NCBI RefSeq assembly: GCF_007565055.1
Contig: NC_044557.1
Location: forward strand, 69,011,095 to 69,075,094
Length of the DNA stretch: 64,000 bases
Direction of reading: 5' to 3'
Origin: Rhinopithecus roxellana
Lineage: Eukaryota; Chordata; Mammalia; Primates; Cercopithecidae
The notes under the pieces are model-generated. The model was not told where the DNA came from. It searched no databases and was given only the letters and a program-made list of their open reading frames with translations. A program made the translations under genes and the position numbers. Positions 37,150 to 49,286 of the stretch are shown here, in pieces (the first letter of the stretch is position 1; the number at the start of each line of letters is the position of its first letter).

Positions 37150-37290
37150 ACAGGTGTTATTTCTTCAGAAAATGTTTATTGAGTACCTACCGTGTGCCAG
37201 ACTCCATGCCAGATCTTGGACATAGTGAGTCATAAACAAAACAAGACTCAATTCCTGTGCTCATGGAGCTTACCTCAATCAATGGGGCTC
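37150..37290 (-). mobile_element. L2 LINE fragment
   Basis: Reverse L2 3' end: AAATGTTTATTGAGTACCTA, then CCGTGTGCCAGACTCCATGC, then TGTGCTCATGGAGCTTACC. Confidence 0.75.
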
Positions 37291-37497
37291 ACTCCGTTCA
37301 TATTTAGTTACATGAGGGGAGCCAGGCTTAAGGACAAAGCTGACTCACAGATGAGGTCAAAGCCAAGGAAACCACAGGGAGGGTAGAGTCAGTGGCCTGA
37401 TGACACTATGAAAGTCTGGTTGAAATCCCTGCTGGGAGTCCTACCTCTCGACTTTCAACTACAGGAAGAAAGAAGCTCCCCTGCATGCACACACATA

Positions 37498-37680
37498 TTC
37501 TCTCTCTCTCTCTCTCCACCCCCAACTCTATTTCTCTCCCCCCAACTTTCTCTCTCCCCCCACCTTTCTCTCTCCCCCCACCTTTCTCTCTCCCCCCACC
37601 TTTCTCTCTCCCCCCACCTTTCTCTCTCCTCCCCCGTTCCCCTTTCTCTCTCTCCCTCTCTCTCTCACCATTTCTTTTTT
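37498..37680. repeat. Pyrimidine-rich tract with an 18-bp minisatellite
   Basis: After (TC)n, five 18-bp units starting at 37538, 37556, 37574, 37592 and 37610 read CCCCCCACCTTTCTCTCT. Units 2 to 5 are identical and unit 1 has one change. The strand is almost free of purines. Open frames on both strands here are repeat artefacts. Confidence 0.95.
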
Positions 37681-40600
37681 ACTAAGCCAGTTAGAGAGTT
37701 CTAACATTTGGAACAAAAGATTATTTACTAAAACACCCAGAAAAGAAGAGAATGGCCAGATGTGTATCATATTTAAGGATGGTAAATCAGAAAAATCAAC
37801 CAGTTGAAGGAAACTTAAGCATGTTTGCAGAGCCTCAAGACCAGAAAGGAAAGCTGTTCAAAGAAAAGCCCAGTGAGTTGCATGTAATTGGCATGTGATA
37901 AATAGTGGTTTACTTGAGTAAGGTTAAGCTAAGCTTTACCAATATTATAAATCAGATGACTAATAAAGAGGATGCTTTTAAGGAAGACGCGGTGATGGTT
38001 ACAGGCAAGAGGAAACTCTCCATCATTAAGCATTCATAGAAAAGAGTGAATGAAGGAGGCACCTATACACCACCAGGAAAACGACAGGATAGAACAGCCC
38101 TGTAAGAATTCCATTATATTATAGACCAAAGCTCTAAGATGCTGAGGTTTGTGAAAACTGCTAAGAATCATCAAAAGGAATTTTAAAAAGTTACAGAATA
38201 AGCTCTCCTAACTGACCTCTGCCTAATGACACGCCAGATTAACTGACACTCTTTATTCTGTTTTTTAAACATCCTGCCTAAAACCTCAGCCCACTGCAGG
38301 CTCATGATTGAATCCCAGGCTCTTTCTAGTGTGCCTGTGCATACTAGGCAGACATGCAGTCGGAACTGCATGCAACTGGGGATTCCATTTTGTTTCTTCC
38401 AGTTCATGACAGTTTTATGTGCCATAGTAGTGAAATATGTGAATTCATGAAATGATTAGAAAAGGTTAAAAATTCTAAATTGAGTGTTTTAAAAGACTTT
38501 GTAAAAACAAGTTGCTAAAACAATATAAATGATTAATAAAAATGAGATAAAATAAAGAACAATAAAGGAAACCACATTCTAACCAAAAGTTTCTCTTGCT
38601 AGTGTTCTAAGTTTTTACTGCACTTTAAGAAATCAAAAGTGGAGGATTGGGGCCTATGTTTCTAAGTTATGGCATATAAAGGAAAGCAGGGCAGAACTCC
38701 AAACAGGAGATTCACACTCAAAAAACAGGCTCTTACTCTGTATCAAAGGAATGGGGAAAAAATGTACATTTAGATTGTTTAAGTGCAACACACACACACT
38801 TAAATCTACCAACTACTCTAGGTGGATCACATTAATTAAGGAATTTCTACTACATGTTCAGAGGAAAAACAACGAGAAGGAGCAGATCTATATAGGACAT
38901 TTTGTGTTATGCTAACTGATGAAGTCCACAGAAAGAGCTATATAACCCTATTTTTGTTCCATCTCTTCTGTCAGGAAGAGTGTTCTTTATATTAGAAATA
39001 ATATAACCATTCTAGTTAAGAGGGAATTAACAAACAACGCAGGTGAAAAAAGTGCCAAGATGTTTTAAAAGTTTAGTTCTTCAGGCTTTAGTAAATTCAT
39101 TCTACAGGTTTCAAGAGGAGTTATAGTTGAACTCTAAAGAATGTTAAAAAATAGAAGAAATAATAGAGGACTTGTTCTAAGTTTCCAAAAGGGAAGAATT
39201 TGGATTCAGTATGTTTGATTCAATGCTAGGGAAACACTGGAATGTATTATTAAATGTATTATTTATGAGAACCTAGAAACGAAATCAGTGATCACTTAGA
39301 AATCACATCAAAACAATCTCAAATCTTTCTTATTGTTGTTATTTTATAATATGCTGATGAAATCACAGGAAACAGCCAGAAAACTCTAGACATAGAACTT
39401 CAGCATATTTATTATGATATTTTGATGGACAAGCAGAAGTAATATGGTAATATGGAAAGAGCTGGCATTGATTGAAGGGCTGTATCTAGAGCAGAGTAAA
39501 TGCTAAAGAAAGGCCTCCATTGGTGCAGCTATGTTTTCCTCTTGGTCTTGTCTTAGCTGACTTCATCAAATAGTACTGATCAAATTTTCAGATGACGAGA
39601 GATGACATGTTTAAGACGAAGGGTAATAGAATCAAAAGAACATGACCAAATAGAGTAATAGACTGAGGTCTGTTAACTAAAATCCAACAAGATTGGATTT
39701 AATTGGACGTAACTCATGTAGTTATGGGGAGTTGAATTTGAAACCCATTTATCTGGGTTGGTTCACCAGGAAGTCTTGTAGCAGCCGTGGAAGAACCATT
39801 TTAAGGGATCTTAATGTTATGCAATTGGCAATGTCTACCTTATAACATGTTGAGGTTATAAATCATTAGCCATTAGACACAGTGTCTAGGGTGTGTGTGT
39901 TAAATATTCTCAGTTCTCATTCCAATCAGTTCCAGAGCATCCTGCACAGAATGGAGACTAGCTATTGAGGAAATCTGGGCAGCGTGTGGATGTTCAGAAT
40001 TTCAGAGAGAGCTTCAGGTCATAATCTTGAGAAATCTATTCGTATGAAAAGGACCTCTGAGGAAAGTGTATCAAGAGAAAACAGAGTGAAAGCTAGCCAG
40101 CAAACAAGTACCCACGGATGGAACTGGAGTCCCAGAAGTAGGGCCATGGTCAAAATGAGACAGATTAGAAACCTAGACTCAACTTTTATCAATGGACTCA
40201 GTAAAGGTATGAGAAATGAGTTAGGGAGTGACCAAAGAGACCATGTAAAGACATGTAAAGACAGTAAAATAGAAGCAGTAGTTCAAAGTTAAGTTCTAAG
40301 TTAGGACTGGGCCTAAGTTTGAGCTTCCCTGCGATGATAGCAACACTTGCATTTTTTCTTTTAGCAACACCAATCTGCTTTCCATTTGAGAATCCCCTCT
40401 CACCCACTGTGTATTCTTTGTGGGACTACAAACCAAGTCACCTTGCCTTTCTGTAACCAGCATGAAGATAATGACCCGAGATAAGACACTGGACTCTGTC
40501 TGGACTTTGAGCTTTAAAAAAAGTGGGATGCAAGAATAAATACAAGTAGAGTGAAAAATCTTTCTTTTCATTTTTGGTTCGATAAAGGTCTGTTTAGGCT

Positions 40601-40699
40601 CTTATTTTTCTGATCCTAGTTCTCCTACCTTCTTGGTAATTATTCAACCTTTGAAGGAAGTTATTTGCTGCTAGAAAAAATGACAAGTGGCCAAATACT
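37681..40699. other. Unassigned sequence
   Basis: No recognisable repeat of any age was found in about 3 kb. A 102-codon plus-strand frame at 39984-40292 has no features and is probably chance. Confidence 0.4.
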
Positions 40700-41230
40700 G
40701 TGGTATAACACTTTAGGAATGTACTTGGGTTGCTGTTTGTATATTAAACCTCAAGCTGCTTTCTGGGGGAAAGTCTGGCTTTTCCTATGGGTACTCGGGG
40801 AGCCTGCCTCCAGATTGCCTTTCTCCACTAAATCATTTTGACACACTTGTGCATCACCATCGATTGTGTGGTGTGATATGAATGATTTGTTTCTGTAGTG
40901 ATGTTTGTGAGTGGCTTATATTTTCTTAAAAATTAAATCAGATCCAAGACTCTCTTTACAACAAATTCACTCCCATTCTAACTAACTTGGTTGCAAATAG
41001 GCTTTCTTAAGTGGGGGAGAAAAGTCTGGAATGACTGGCAATTAATGGAATTACTCATAGCCTGGTGTCGGCTGATGGGAATGTGTCATGATAGGAATCT
41101 CTCACGTGTATCACTATACGCCGACTGCTTTCCAGAGCATAGTGAAGTCATCAGCTGAGAGATGAGTAATATTACCTTTAGGAATCTAAATTCCATCCTG
41201 GACAGAGCTTCCCAGCCTAGTCTGTGGCTA
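40700..41230. promoter_or_regulatory. Possible conserved non-coding element
   Basis: A repeat-free block with two TEAD-type GGAATGT sites (40716-40722 and 41078-41084), an ATCGATTGTGTGGT stretch (HNF6-like plus RUNX-like), and GGCAATTAATGGAATTACTC with homeodomain cores. The motif content is suggestive only. Confidence 0.2.
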
Positions 41231-41384
41231 TATCATCAGATAATAGTACCTTAGTTTGTTAAAGAATCACCTATACTGATATGTCCTTTAACATTTTACC
41301 CCCATGTTTCTTTTTTTAAGGACACATGAGAAAAATATACTAAGTTCTTACTACATGTGCTGCAAAATATTGCTAAGGACACTG

Positions 41385-41535
41385 CCTGCCATGTTTTCAA
41401 AAAATATATTTTTAGTACCTTCTGTGTTTCAGATTCTGTGTTAATCTCTGGGTATACGATGAGAATGAGGACAGACCCGGTTGCTCAACTCATGGACCTT
41501 GCATTCTAGAGGTGGAGACACATTAATCAAGCAAT
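41385..41535 (-). mobile_element. L2 LINE fragment
   Basis: Reverse L2 3' end: TTTAGTACCTTCTGTGTTTC, then TCAACTCATGGACCTTGCAT and TCTAGAGGTGGAGACA. Confidence 0.65.
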
Positions 41536-42244
41536 CAAAAAATTAGATGTATGATTACAAATTAATAATTGGTATGAAGAAAAGACATATACTGTGTCAT
41601 GAGTGCTTTGACAATGGACTCTCTTCAGTCTAGGGAGGACTTTCTGGGAATCTGAAGGGTGATTTAACAGCTGAAGGATGAGTGGAAGGCAAGCAGGAGT
41701 AAGGTCAGAGCAGGGACTCCAATCACACATTTGCTGGATATTTGGGTACCATTATTGTCTCTTTACCTTTCTTCAACTCCTATATCCAATTTGGACTCTG
41801 CATAACTTGCATTTTTTTTACCTTGGAAAATCTATCCAAGGCAGAAAGAGGCGTATCTTTGCTATATTTTGATAAATGAAATAGTTTATCTTACTTTTTC
41901 TAGGAACATTCACTTCCTAACTTGAATTCAAATCTTTTTTTAATTGATCTGTTTTGTAAACTGTGGTTACTATGACAATAAATTGATTCACTTCAAAAGC
42001 TATTAACAGCAGATTGGCTATTTTTTTTTTCTTTGTTGAGAATATTATAATAGGTAAAATGTCAGCAATAACCAAGAAAATTACAGGGACAGAGAAAAAT
42101 GGCACAGGAATTTTGCAAGATATGATATGCCTCCTGATGCATTATAGAATTTAATTTCTGATCAATAATTGAGAGATATTAATTCATCCCATGTGAAAAA
42201 CCAGAAGCACAGGTTTAAGAATGACAACCTTTCTTTGATTTTCA

Positions 42245-42385
42245 CCTAATTTCATTCAATACTTCAAATCAATATTTATTGATCTACTATGAGCCAAGGA
42301 CTGTGCTAAGTACTAAAAATAAAAAGATGAATAAGACAGACTCTTCATCCAATGATGAAGCTACCAGCCTGAATCGTCATGGGCA
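42245..42385 (-). mobile_element. L2 LINE fragment
   Basis: Reverse L2 3' end: AATATTTATTGATCTACTAT, then GAGCCAAGGACTGTGCTAAG. Confidence 0.65.
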
Positions 42386-42689
42386 CAATGGAGAAACATT
42401 AAAGTCAGAAAAAAACATGAAGCTGATGCAAGGTAGATTTCCTTTCTTTTATGCAGCATATCATAAAAAGACAAGAGTACACCTGAGCCAATGACAGTGT
42501 CTTCAGTGTATTTTCCATTTCCTAGAAACAGTGGAAGTGAGATAAATACATTATTCAAACATATTATCTGATGGTAAAAATACCATCACCATGGACACTC
42601 AGTACAAAGCCGAGAGGGTCCGTGAATTACATACCCTGAGAAGAGGATGTGTCCATGAGTTCCCAACCAAGAACTTTCTGCCTTGGTTA

Positions 42690-42915
42690 AGAGCTGGCCT
42701 GACTTTCAGGCCAGAATGCCTCCATTCACATTCCAGCACTGCCGGTTGACAGCCATGTAATTTGGGCGTGCCACCTATTCTGAATTTCAGTTTCCTCATC
42801 TGTAAAATGAGGACAACAATACTAGTATCTAACTTAGGGGGCTATTATGAGAAAAATATTAACATTTATAAAGCTCTTTGAATAATGACTATCAAATAGT
42901 AAATACCATGTATGT
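42690..42915 (+). repeat. MIR SINE fragment
   Basis: TTCAGTTTCCTCATCTGTAA, then AATGAGGACAACAATACTAG, then TTATAAAGCTCTTTGAATAA. The TTTCCTCATCTGTAAAATGA block is very well kept. Confidence 0.85.
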
Positions 42916-43099
42916 ATACGTGTCTATGTGTGTATGTGTGTGCCTGTATGTTTGTGGTAAATAAAATGAATATGGCACACTTCAGGCTGAAATAGTTTTT
43001 CTTTATCTAAAGGGAAAGGACCAAGATCAGAAATCCAAAGGAAACACCCAGCTCACTTTAGACCTTGACTTTAGGCTCCCTTCACATTTGAATTGTAAT

Positions 43100-43565
43100 G
43101 CACTGGAGGATGTTGCATCATGAGACGCGATCCTGGGCCACAAGTCTGTACGGTACTTTGCACCTGGTCCTGTGATGGCAGAATCTGTCATCTCATCTTT
43201 ATTATTATCATTATTTTTTTACTATGACCCCGGTGTTATCTTCAAATTAAAAAAAAATTGTTATTAGTTTCATTGTCGAATGACCATTTTTGCTGTTGAA
43301 CTTCTGCATATACCTTCCTTCTGAGCTCTGATTTGCCTTTCTTGACTGTGGCCATCACCATGGCACCCACAGCAATATTGGGAAGTCTATTCAGCTGTAC
43401 CTTGATCTCCTTCATCACAATGACATACGGATTTTCAGCTTCTGTCCCATCAGCATAGTGGATCACTGCTCCTAAGGAAGACCAAGGGCAATCTGGAAGT
43501 TTGCATCACAGGACCCACCATGTCCTGGTTTCAACATTTTTAATGCTGGAAAGGGACAGAAAGGA
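43100..43565 (-). pseudogene. RPL23: Processed pseudogene of ribosomal protein L23
   Basis: The minus strand is a spliced, full-length but broken copy of the RPL23 mRNA. RPL23 (uL14) is a 140-residue protein of the large ribosomal subunit. The start ATG is at 43537-43535, preceded by a pyrimidine-rich stretch resembling the short 5' UTR. The frame then gives RLNRLP and [20 protein letters not shown], close to the parent's RLNRLP and [20 protein letters not shown]. A deletion after about residue 82 and a frameshift follow. Later blocks (ATTCTGCCATCACAGGACCA and ACAGACTTGTGGCCCAGGAT) match the 3' coding region in order. Introns are absent. Multiple stops make it non-coding. RPL23 is a frequent source of primate retrocopies. 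Identification is by remembered homology. Confidence 0.9.
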
Positions 43566-43729
43566 AGTGGGTACCCAGGACATTGGGATATGAATTTTGA
43601 CACTCCATCTACTCTCTTCACATCTTACTTCTCTAATCCTGAAAGGTTAAAAAAAACCTTTAACATGTTCCCAGTCTTAAAAATCTCATTTGATCATGCT
43701 GGGTTAGAAACTTGTAGTAATTAAGAATA

Positions 43730-43955
43730 GTAACTACAATTTCTTAAGCACTTACATTGTGCCAATACTATTATAAGCAATTGACATAAATTAACCCCAT
43801 TTGTAAACACATTTTAAAGATGAGGATGCTGAAGCTCAGAGGACTTAAAATACTGCTCACATTCAAATAACTAGTAATCGGCAAATCCTGTATTAGAGTT
43901 CAGATCTGCAAAATTGCAGAGTCTGTATTCTTCCTATTGTCACAAAATTTCTTCA
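43730..43955 (-). repeat. MIR SINE fragment
   Basis: Reverse MIR: TTCTTAAGCACTTACATTGT, then GATGAGGATGCTGAAGCTCA, then CAAATAACTAGTAATCGGCA. Confidence 0.75.
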
Positions 43956-46900
43956 GTCTTCAAGTCACTTCCACTTCATTTCCTACAAGGAAGAAAATAG
44001 ATTGACTTCATAGCTTATATCCTTCATCATCTTTCAGTTATTCAGGATCTATTTTCCAATTTCTGAAATATCTTTGCCTCTTATTGATCAATCTCTTTTA
44101 TACTATTTACTCTTTATATATTAAATGGCTTTTTAGTAAGTCTCCTGAATCATGAAATGTAGAAGGACTAAAGTTTGAAATCAGTGAGCATTCTTATCGA
44201 AAACTTATAACAATTCTAATGTAAGAGAAGCCTACAAATGCCACAGTGTTGAGAATGTGAAGTGTTTGAAGGCTGCTACTTCTAGAAGCTTTGTGTTTTC
44301 ATAAGTTTCCTGTGTAGGATTAGGGTGCCTCACCATTCTGCTAACTCCCCACCCCACCCTGGTCTTATTTTCCCTTTAATTTCCATAGCAAGTTTTTTCT
44401 TAATCAGTAATGAACAGTAGCATGTAGTCTCACCCAGGACATAATATCATGAATTCTGCGTTAGTGGAAGCCAAATTAATAAAGTTTTACTGTATCAAAT
44501 TCCTGCCTTATTTTTTCCATTGTTCCTAGGTTTATTAGTTTTCTTTTGGTGAGTATTTACACCTCCTTAACGAAGGAAGATTACTTAACAAATGACCTTC
44601 CCAAATGACAGAAATACCAGTATGTGTAAAGCAAAGGCCGGTAAACAGCAATGACTCACATTGATCTTAACTTTATTGAAAGCATCATTGTGTTCCTTGG
44701 CATGAGGAAAAGTAATACTTTAAGTCTTTCAAATGCAATAATAAGAGGCTGTAGTGCTTTAGGAAATTGGAATCTGGAAGTCATAGGATGGGTCAAGAGA
44801 CCAGTTCCTCCTCTAAGGAGCCTGGGTAGAAAGAAAAATAGCAGCATTGTGCTGGAGGTCTAATAAGACACCACCACTAGGGGCTCTCCTGCTGAACTCC
44901 CATGTAACCTACTGAATGCTTTGAAAAAACCTACTTAGGCAATTCTACAGTTGTAAATTGGCAAATTGGCCAGAGTCCTGAATAGCCTTGAATTTAAGTC
45001 TGAAAGGAGGAATAAAGGATATTTTATCAGGTCTTGTAAACTTATTTGGTTTTCCTCAGAGTTCAGACCATCACAAAACACCCATTTTGACTTTGAATAT
45101 GTCTTACACAACCTCCATGAGACCATTGAATTCTTATCTATTTATATGCAGACAAATGTGTGATGTGTGTGTATGTATGTGTGTCTATGGGGGTGGCAGA
45201 GTAAATCTTTTCAAGTGCAGAAGTTTAATGTTTTAGCTCATTTTGGGTCCTGCAGAATAACTTAAAATGGTCATACATAAGTGACATAAATTTATTGGCT
45301 TGCATTCCTAATTTTTTTTTTTTTCCCCAGAATAAAAAAGCTTTCCAAAAATTACCTGTGGGTCCCAACACTTCTCTCTCCCAATTTTGGTATTGCTTTT
45401 TTGTTTATTTTGAGGTTGAGGGTTATCTATGACTTATTGGCAAGCTCCAGTTCAATCAATTTAGAAAGAACTTTCAGGGCTGAGTTATTTTTAAATGCCT
45501 GAAAATGAGAGAGCTGTGAATGGAAATCTAATCACAACTTAACCTGTAGTCATGCAAACAGCTATGAAATCAATGAGTTTCTAACGCTCTTAACCCATTA
45601 ATGCTTTCTGACTGGCTGTGTTGGCCAAACATCGTTTTTCAAAGAGCAGGAAAAGGGAAAGGCACATATCTGGATGGGGGTGCGGTGGATAGGAAGGGAG
45701 TGGTGCTGCGGATGCAAAGAAGGAAATCTCTAGGATACAACAATTTCCTCATAGACACAAGCATGCAAGCTTACATAAGCATATATCTTCCTGTGTTGCA
45801 CATTGTTCATGGTTTTTTCATGAAGCCTTTCCCTAGTAAATATCAAGCAAAAAACTGTATTGTCCTAGTTCAGCTGCATCTGATTTTGAATACTTGACAT
45901 TTTAGAGATTCAGCCTCTGCTGTCCTCATGATTGGACTTGCTGAAAAACACAGTTTCAAGATTTCTTGGGGTTTTGTGTCCATTTGAAAAATATATAACT
46001 TTGGCTGGCTGGCTCTCTGGCAAACCTCTATTATCTTTCCCATTTTGCAGGTTTCCATCACTATTTCCGTTCTCTCTCTCTCTCTTTTTTTTTCTTTTTT
46101 TGCCTTTGACTCTATCTCCTTTTCCCTGCCACTTTGCAGGGTACTCTGATCCTTTTCATATGCTCAGCTTAACTTTAATTATGTTACTATTCTAAGAGCT
46201 ACATCAACAAACAACCAAAAAAGTATCCAGAAAGGCTACTCTGGGGGAAAAAGTAGTTGTCTAAAAGTATAAGGATTTGAATTAGTGAACAGAGTGCATG
46301 TAAGAAAAGAGGTACGTGTGTTTGTGTGTATGTCTCTCTAACACGTATCTAAATGTCTGGTGTCAATACAGGTGGTTAACTAACTGATATGTGTTAGTTT
46401 TCTTTCTTTTATTTTTGTACGTAGGCCTCTTCAGGAAAGGCAGGCATTCTTTTATGACACACACACCAACTATTGCAAAATAACAATTGAATTAAAATTC
46501 TCTACTTCATTAAATTATCAAGGCTCATTTCTTACCTCCTGAGTTGCCACCCCAACTAATCTGAATCTAGACCAACATAACAAACCTGCGTGAATGAGGA
46601 AAATCCAGTTTGGCATTCAATGAAAGCCATACATGACTATTTCATCTCTTGGTAGAAAAGGCAAGCTTGTTAAATGTTGCTTTAGTGCCAAGTGGTAATT
46701 ACCCCCAAATGATTTCCTGGGGTTGGACCAAGCCTCTTTTATGAACATTTACCTCCAATGTCGGAGTATGAGAGAGAGTAAAAACAGTCTTTCTTTTTCT
46801 TACATACACTCTCATAAAGACGAAAAATAAAAGGAAAGCCAAAGTAAACATGTTCTGTTCCTTTCTTTTGTTGGGTGTGGAACCTTGAGTAATGCATCTT

Positions 46901-48039
46901 TCCCTGTGCATTCTGAAAGAGGCAAACTGGGAACACGGTCTTTTGGTGTAACTTACACAATCTATTTATTATACTTAGCACATGAAGTAGCCGGTTCTTA
47001 CGCTATTACCCCCGTTTCCAAAAGTATACCCCAAACTACAAGAAAGAAAGAATCATGTCTTGGTGTTGAAAAGGTTGCAATTGCATGGAAAAAAACACCC
47101 CCCAACTTTTTTTTTTTTTTTTTACAGGTGTCATCATTCCTTTACTAAAGATCTTCTTTGCCATTATATACTTATCTATTATACTCTTACCACATCCACA
47201 CCAAATGGGTGTACATTTGAAATTGGATGGAAATCGCCTGCCCTAGCATGGGCAGCTCTCGTTTTATTAGTTGGTATACGCAATGCTTAAGGCCTTATGT
47301 GGCTCTCCTTTGAGACATGTTATCACAACATTTAATAAACTGGTGGTTGATTCATACTCCAGACTGCGTTCTAAAGAATCTCGAAGTCCTTTCAAAATGT
47401 TGTGAACAAGCAACATACTATTTTTTTTGTAAGTTTTTAACATTTTGTGATAGTTATAAACTGCTTTGTCATTAATATCCATCAAACTAAAGACATTTGG
47501 CTGAAAATGAAGAAAAGATTTATGAAATTTAGCTTCAATTCTATTCATGAGACTGAAATAAATGTAGGAATATGAAAAAGACTAATGTCTCTATGTTAAA
47601 GAAATCGATTTCCAGGGTGCCAAGTGGAAAAGTGTAATTGAAATTGACCCATTAAATGATTACATTATTTGTGTACCAAATCTAATATATTTCATAAAAC
47701 TATAGAGCTGTTTCAGTAACTACCTGCCAAACTGTATATATTGTTCCTAATTAAATTTTATAAATGTACTTCTAGAAATGTGGGGTTGCAGAATTATCCA
47801 AGTAATATGTCTCTACATTTATGAATCCTGTACCAGAGAATTAAGACAAGGCAGTGCATTTCTAATCTCATGACTATTTCATGACTTGTGAAAGCTATAA
47901 TAAACAAGATGACAAAATAAATATTCAAGGGAAGGTTCCAAGTTAAATTTCTGAAATATACTTGGAAATACACCTATTTCTTTCTTATTTTACCCCGATT
48001 AATCACACTGTAGTAAGCACCTGACCTTTACAAACACAT
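43956..48039. other. Unassigned sequence
   Basis: About 4 kb without any repeat I can name, apart from a CT/T tract at about 46071-46100 and a T run at 47108-47124. The part at 45390-45620 has CAATCAATTT and TCTAATCACA type motifs and may be a conserved element. A 93-codon minus-strand frame at 47267-47548 has no recognisable domain. Confidence 0.4.
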
Positions 48040-48305
48040 TTAAAGTCTACTCTTTGAGTACCTACTAAGGTATGGTAAAATGCCAGGTGCATACATTTTC
48101 AAACAAATTTTCCTTTAACCTTGGCCACCTCTAGGTATAACAGTTGTCATTATTCCTGTTTGTTCAGTGACAGGTGATAGGCAACTTGTTTATGGTACAA
48201 ACATTTAATTTTATGGATGCTTTAAATCTCTCCCCTTTTATTATTAGACTGTGAGTTTCTGAAGGGCAGGAATAGTGCCCTATTCATTTTTGTATTGAAA
48301 GAATA
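48040..48305. repeat. Weak MIR and L2 remnants
   Basis: A faint minus-strand MIR-like piece (48040-48190) is followed by a plus-strand L2 tail: TTAGACTGTGAGTTTCTGAA, then GGGCAGGAATAGTGCCCTAT. Confidence 0.5.
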
Positions 48306-48409
48306 AAAGAAAAAAATGTGTTGTTTTGCCAGTAACTTACAGGTGTGTTCCCCCTTTGATTTTGTTTTGTTTACATTTAATTTTCACTGAAGACAACCAA
48401 AAGACTCTA

Positions 48410-48800
48410 AGATAATTATTTTATTAGGGTATAGTTGACAAAATTTTGTATATATTTAGTTTCATAATGTGATGTTTTGATACGTGTACACATTTTGAAA
48501 TGCTTAAATAAAGCTAATTAACATGCATCACCTCTCATACTTATTTTTTGTCATGAGATCATTTAAGATCTCAGCAATTTTCAAGTATATAATACATGAT
48601 TATTAACTATAGTCACCATATTGTACAATAGATCTCTTGAACTTATTTCTCCTGTCTAACTGAAATTTTTATCCTCTGATCAATGCCTGTCCTTCCCCCA
48701 CTTCCTCCTCCCCCAGCCCTTGGTAATTACCGTTCTACTCTCTGCATCTATGAGTTGGACTTTTTTAGATTTTAGATATATATGAGATCATGAAATACTT
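48410..48800 (-). mobile_element. L1M-type LINE-1 3' region
   Basis: Antisense L1 3' UTR-type sequence: TAGGGTATAGTTGACAAAAT, then ATTAACATGCATCACCTCTC, then TCCCCCAGCCCTTGGTAATT and CTGCATCTATGAGTTGGAC. Confidence 0.7.
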
Positions 48801-48822
48801 TAAAGACTCTATAATTGTTCTA

Positions 48823-48844
48823 ATTTACCATATATATGGTAAAT
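48823..48844. repeat. Perfect 22-bp AT-rich palindrome
   Basis: The 22 bp centred between 48833 and 48834 are fully self-complementary, with half-site ATTTACCATAT. It lies just past the L1 3' fragment. Confidence 0.9.
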
Positions 48845-48978
48845 ATATATGTATATTTTACAATCAGGGTAAGAGTAAATTTTTTCACAATGTGATCTAT
48901 GGGAGAAAATATGTTCTCTTTCATATGAGAAGATGATTCTACTGGCCAATCTTATTTTTTAAGAAGTTACCGAGTATA

Positions 48979-49286
48979 GGCCAGGTGTGGTGGCTCACGC
49001 CTGTAATCCCAGCACTTTGGGAGGCCGAGGTGGGCGGATCACGAGGTCAGGAGATCGAGACTGAGACCATCCTGGCTAACACAGTGAAACCCCGTCTCTA
49101 CTAAAAATGCAAAAAAATTAGCCGGGTGTGGTGGCGGGCGCCTGTAGTCCCAGCTACTTGGGAGACTGAGGCAGGAGAATGGTGTGAACCCGGGAGGCAG
49201 AGCTTGCAGTGAGCCAAGATCACGCCACTGCACTCCAGCCTGGGCGACAGAGTGAGACTCTGTCTCAAAAAAAAAAAAAAAAAAAA
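48979..49286 (+). mobile_element. AluY element
   Basis: Full length, from GGCCAGGTGTGGTGGCTCAC to a 22-A tail. It carries the AluY features GGATCACGAGGTCAGGAGAT and AGAATGGTGTGAACCCGGGA. A small internal GAGACT duplication lies near 49056. Confidence 0.95.

Noticed and set aside
37408..37770. Repetitive proline/serine/leucine and glycine/glutamate/arginine frames
   Set aside because: They are the six-frame reading of an 18-bp minisatellite, whose length is a multiple of three and so keeps frames open.
47105..47135. T run followed by ACAG as a strong splice acceptor
   Set aside because: The T run is a simple tract, no matching donor lies downstream, and no open frame follows.
47267..47548. 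93-codon minus-strand frame with mixed composition
   Set aside because: It looks protein-like in composition but has no recognisable motif, and upstream exons were not found; without conservation data it is not supportable.
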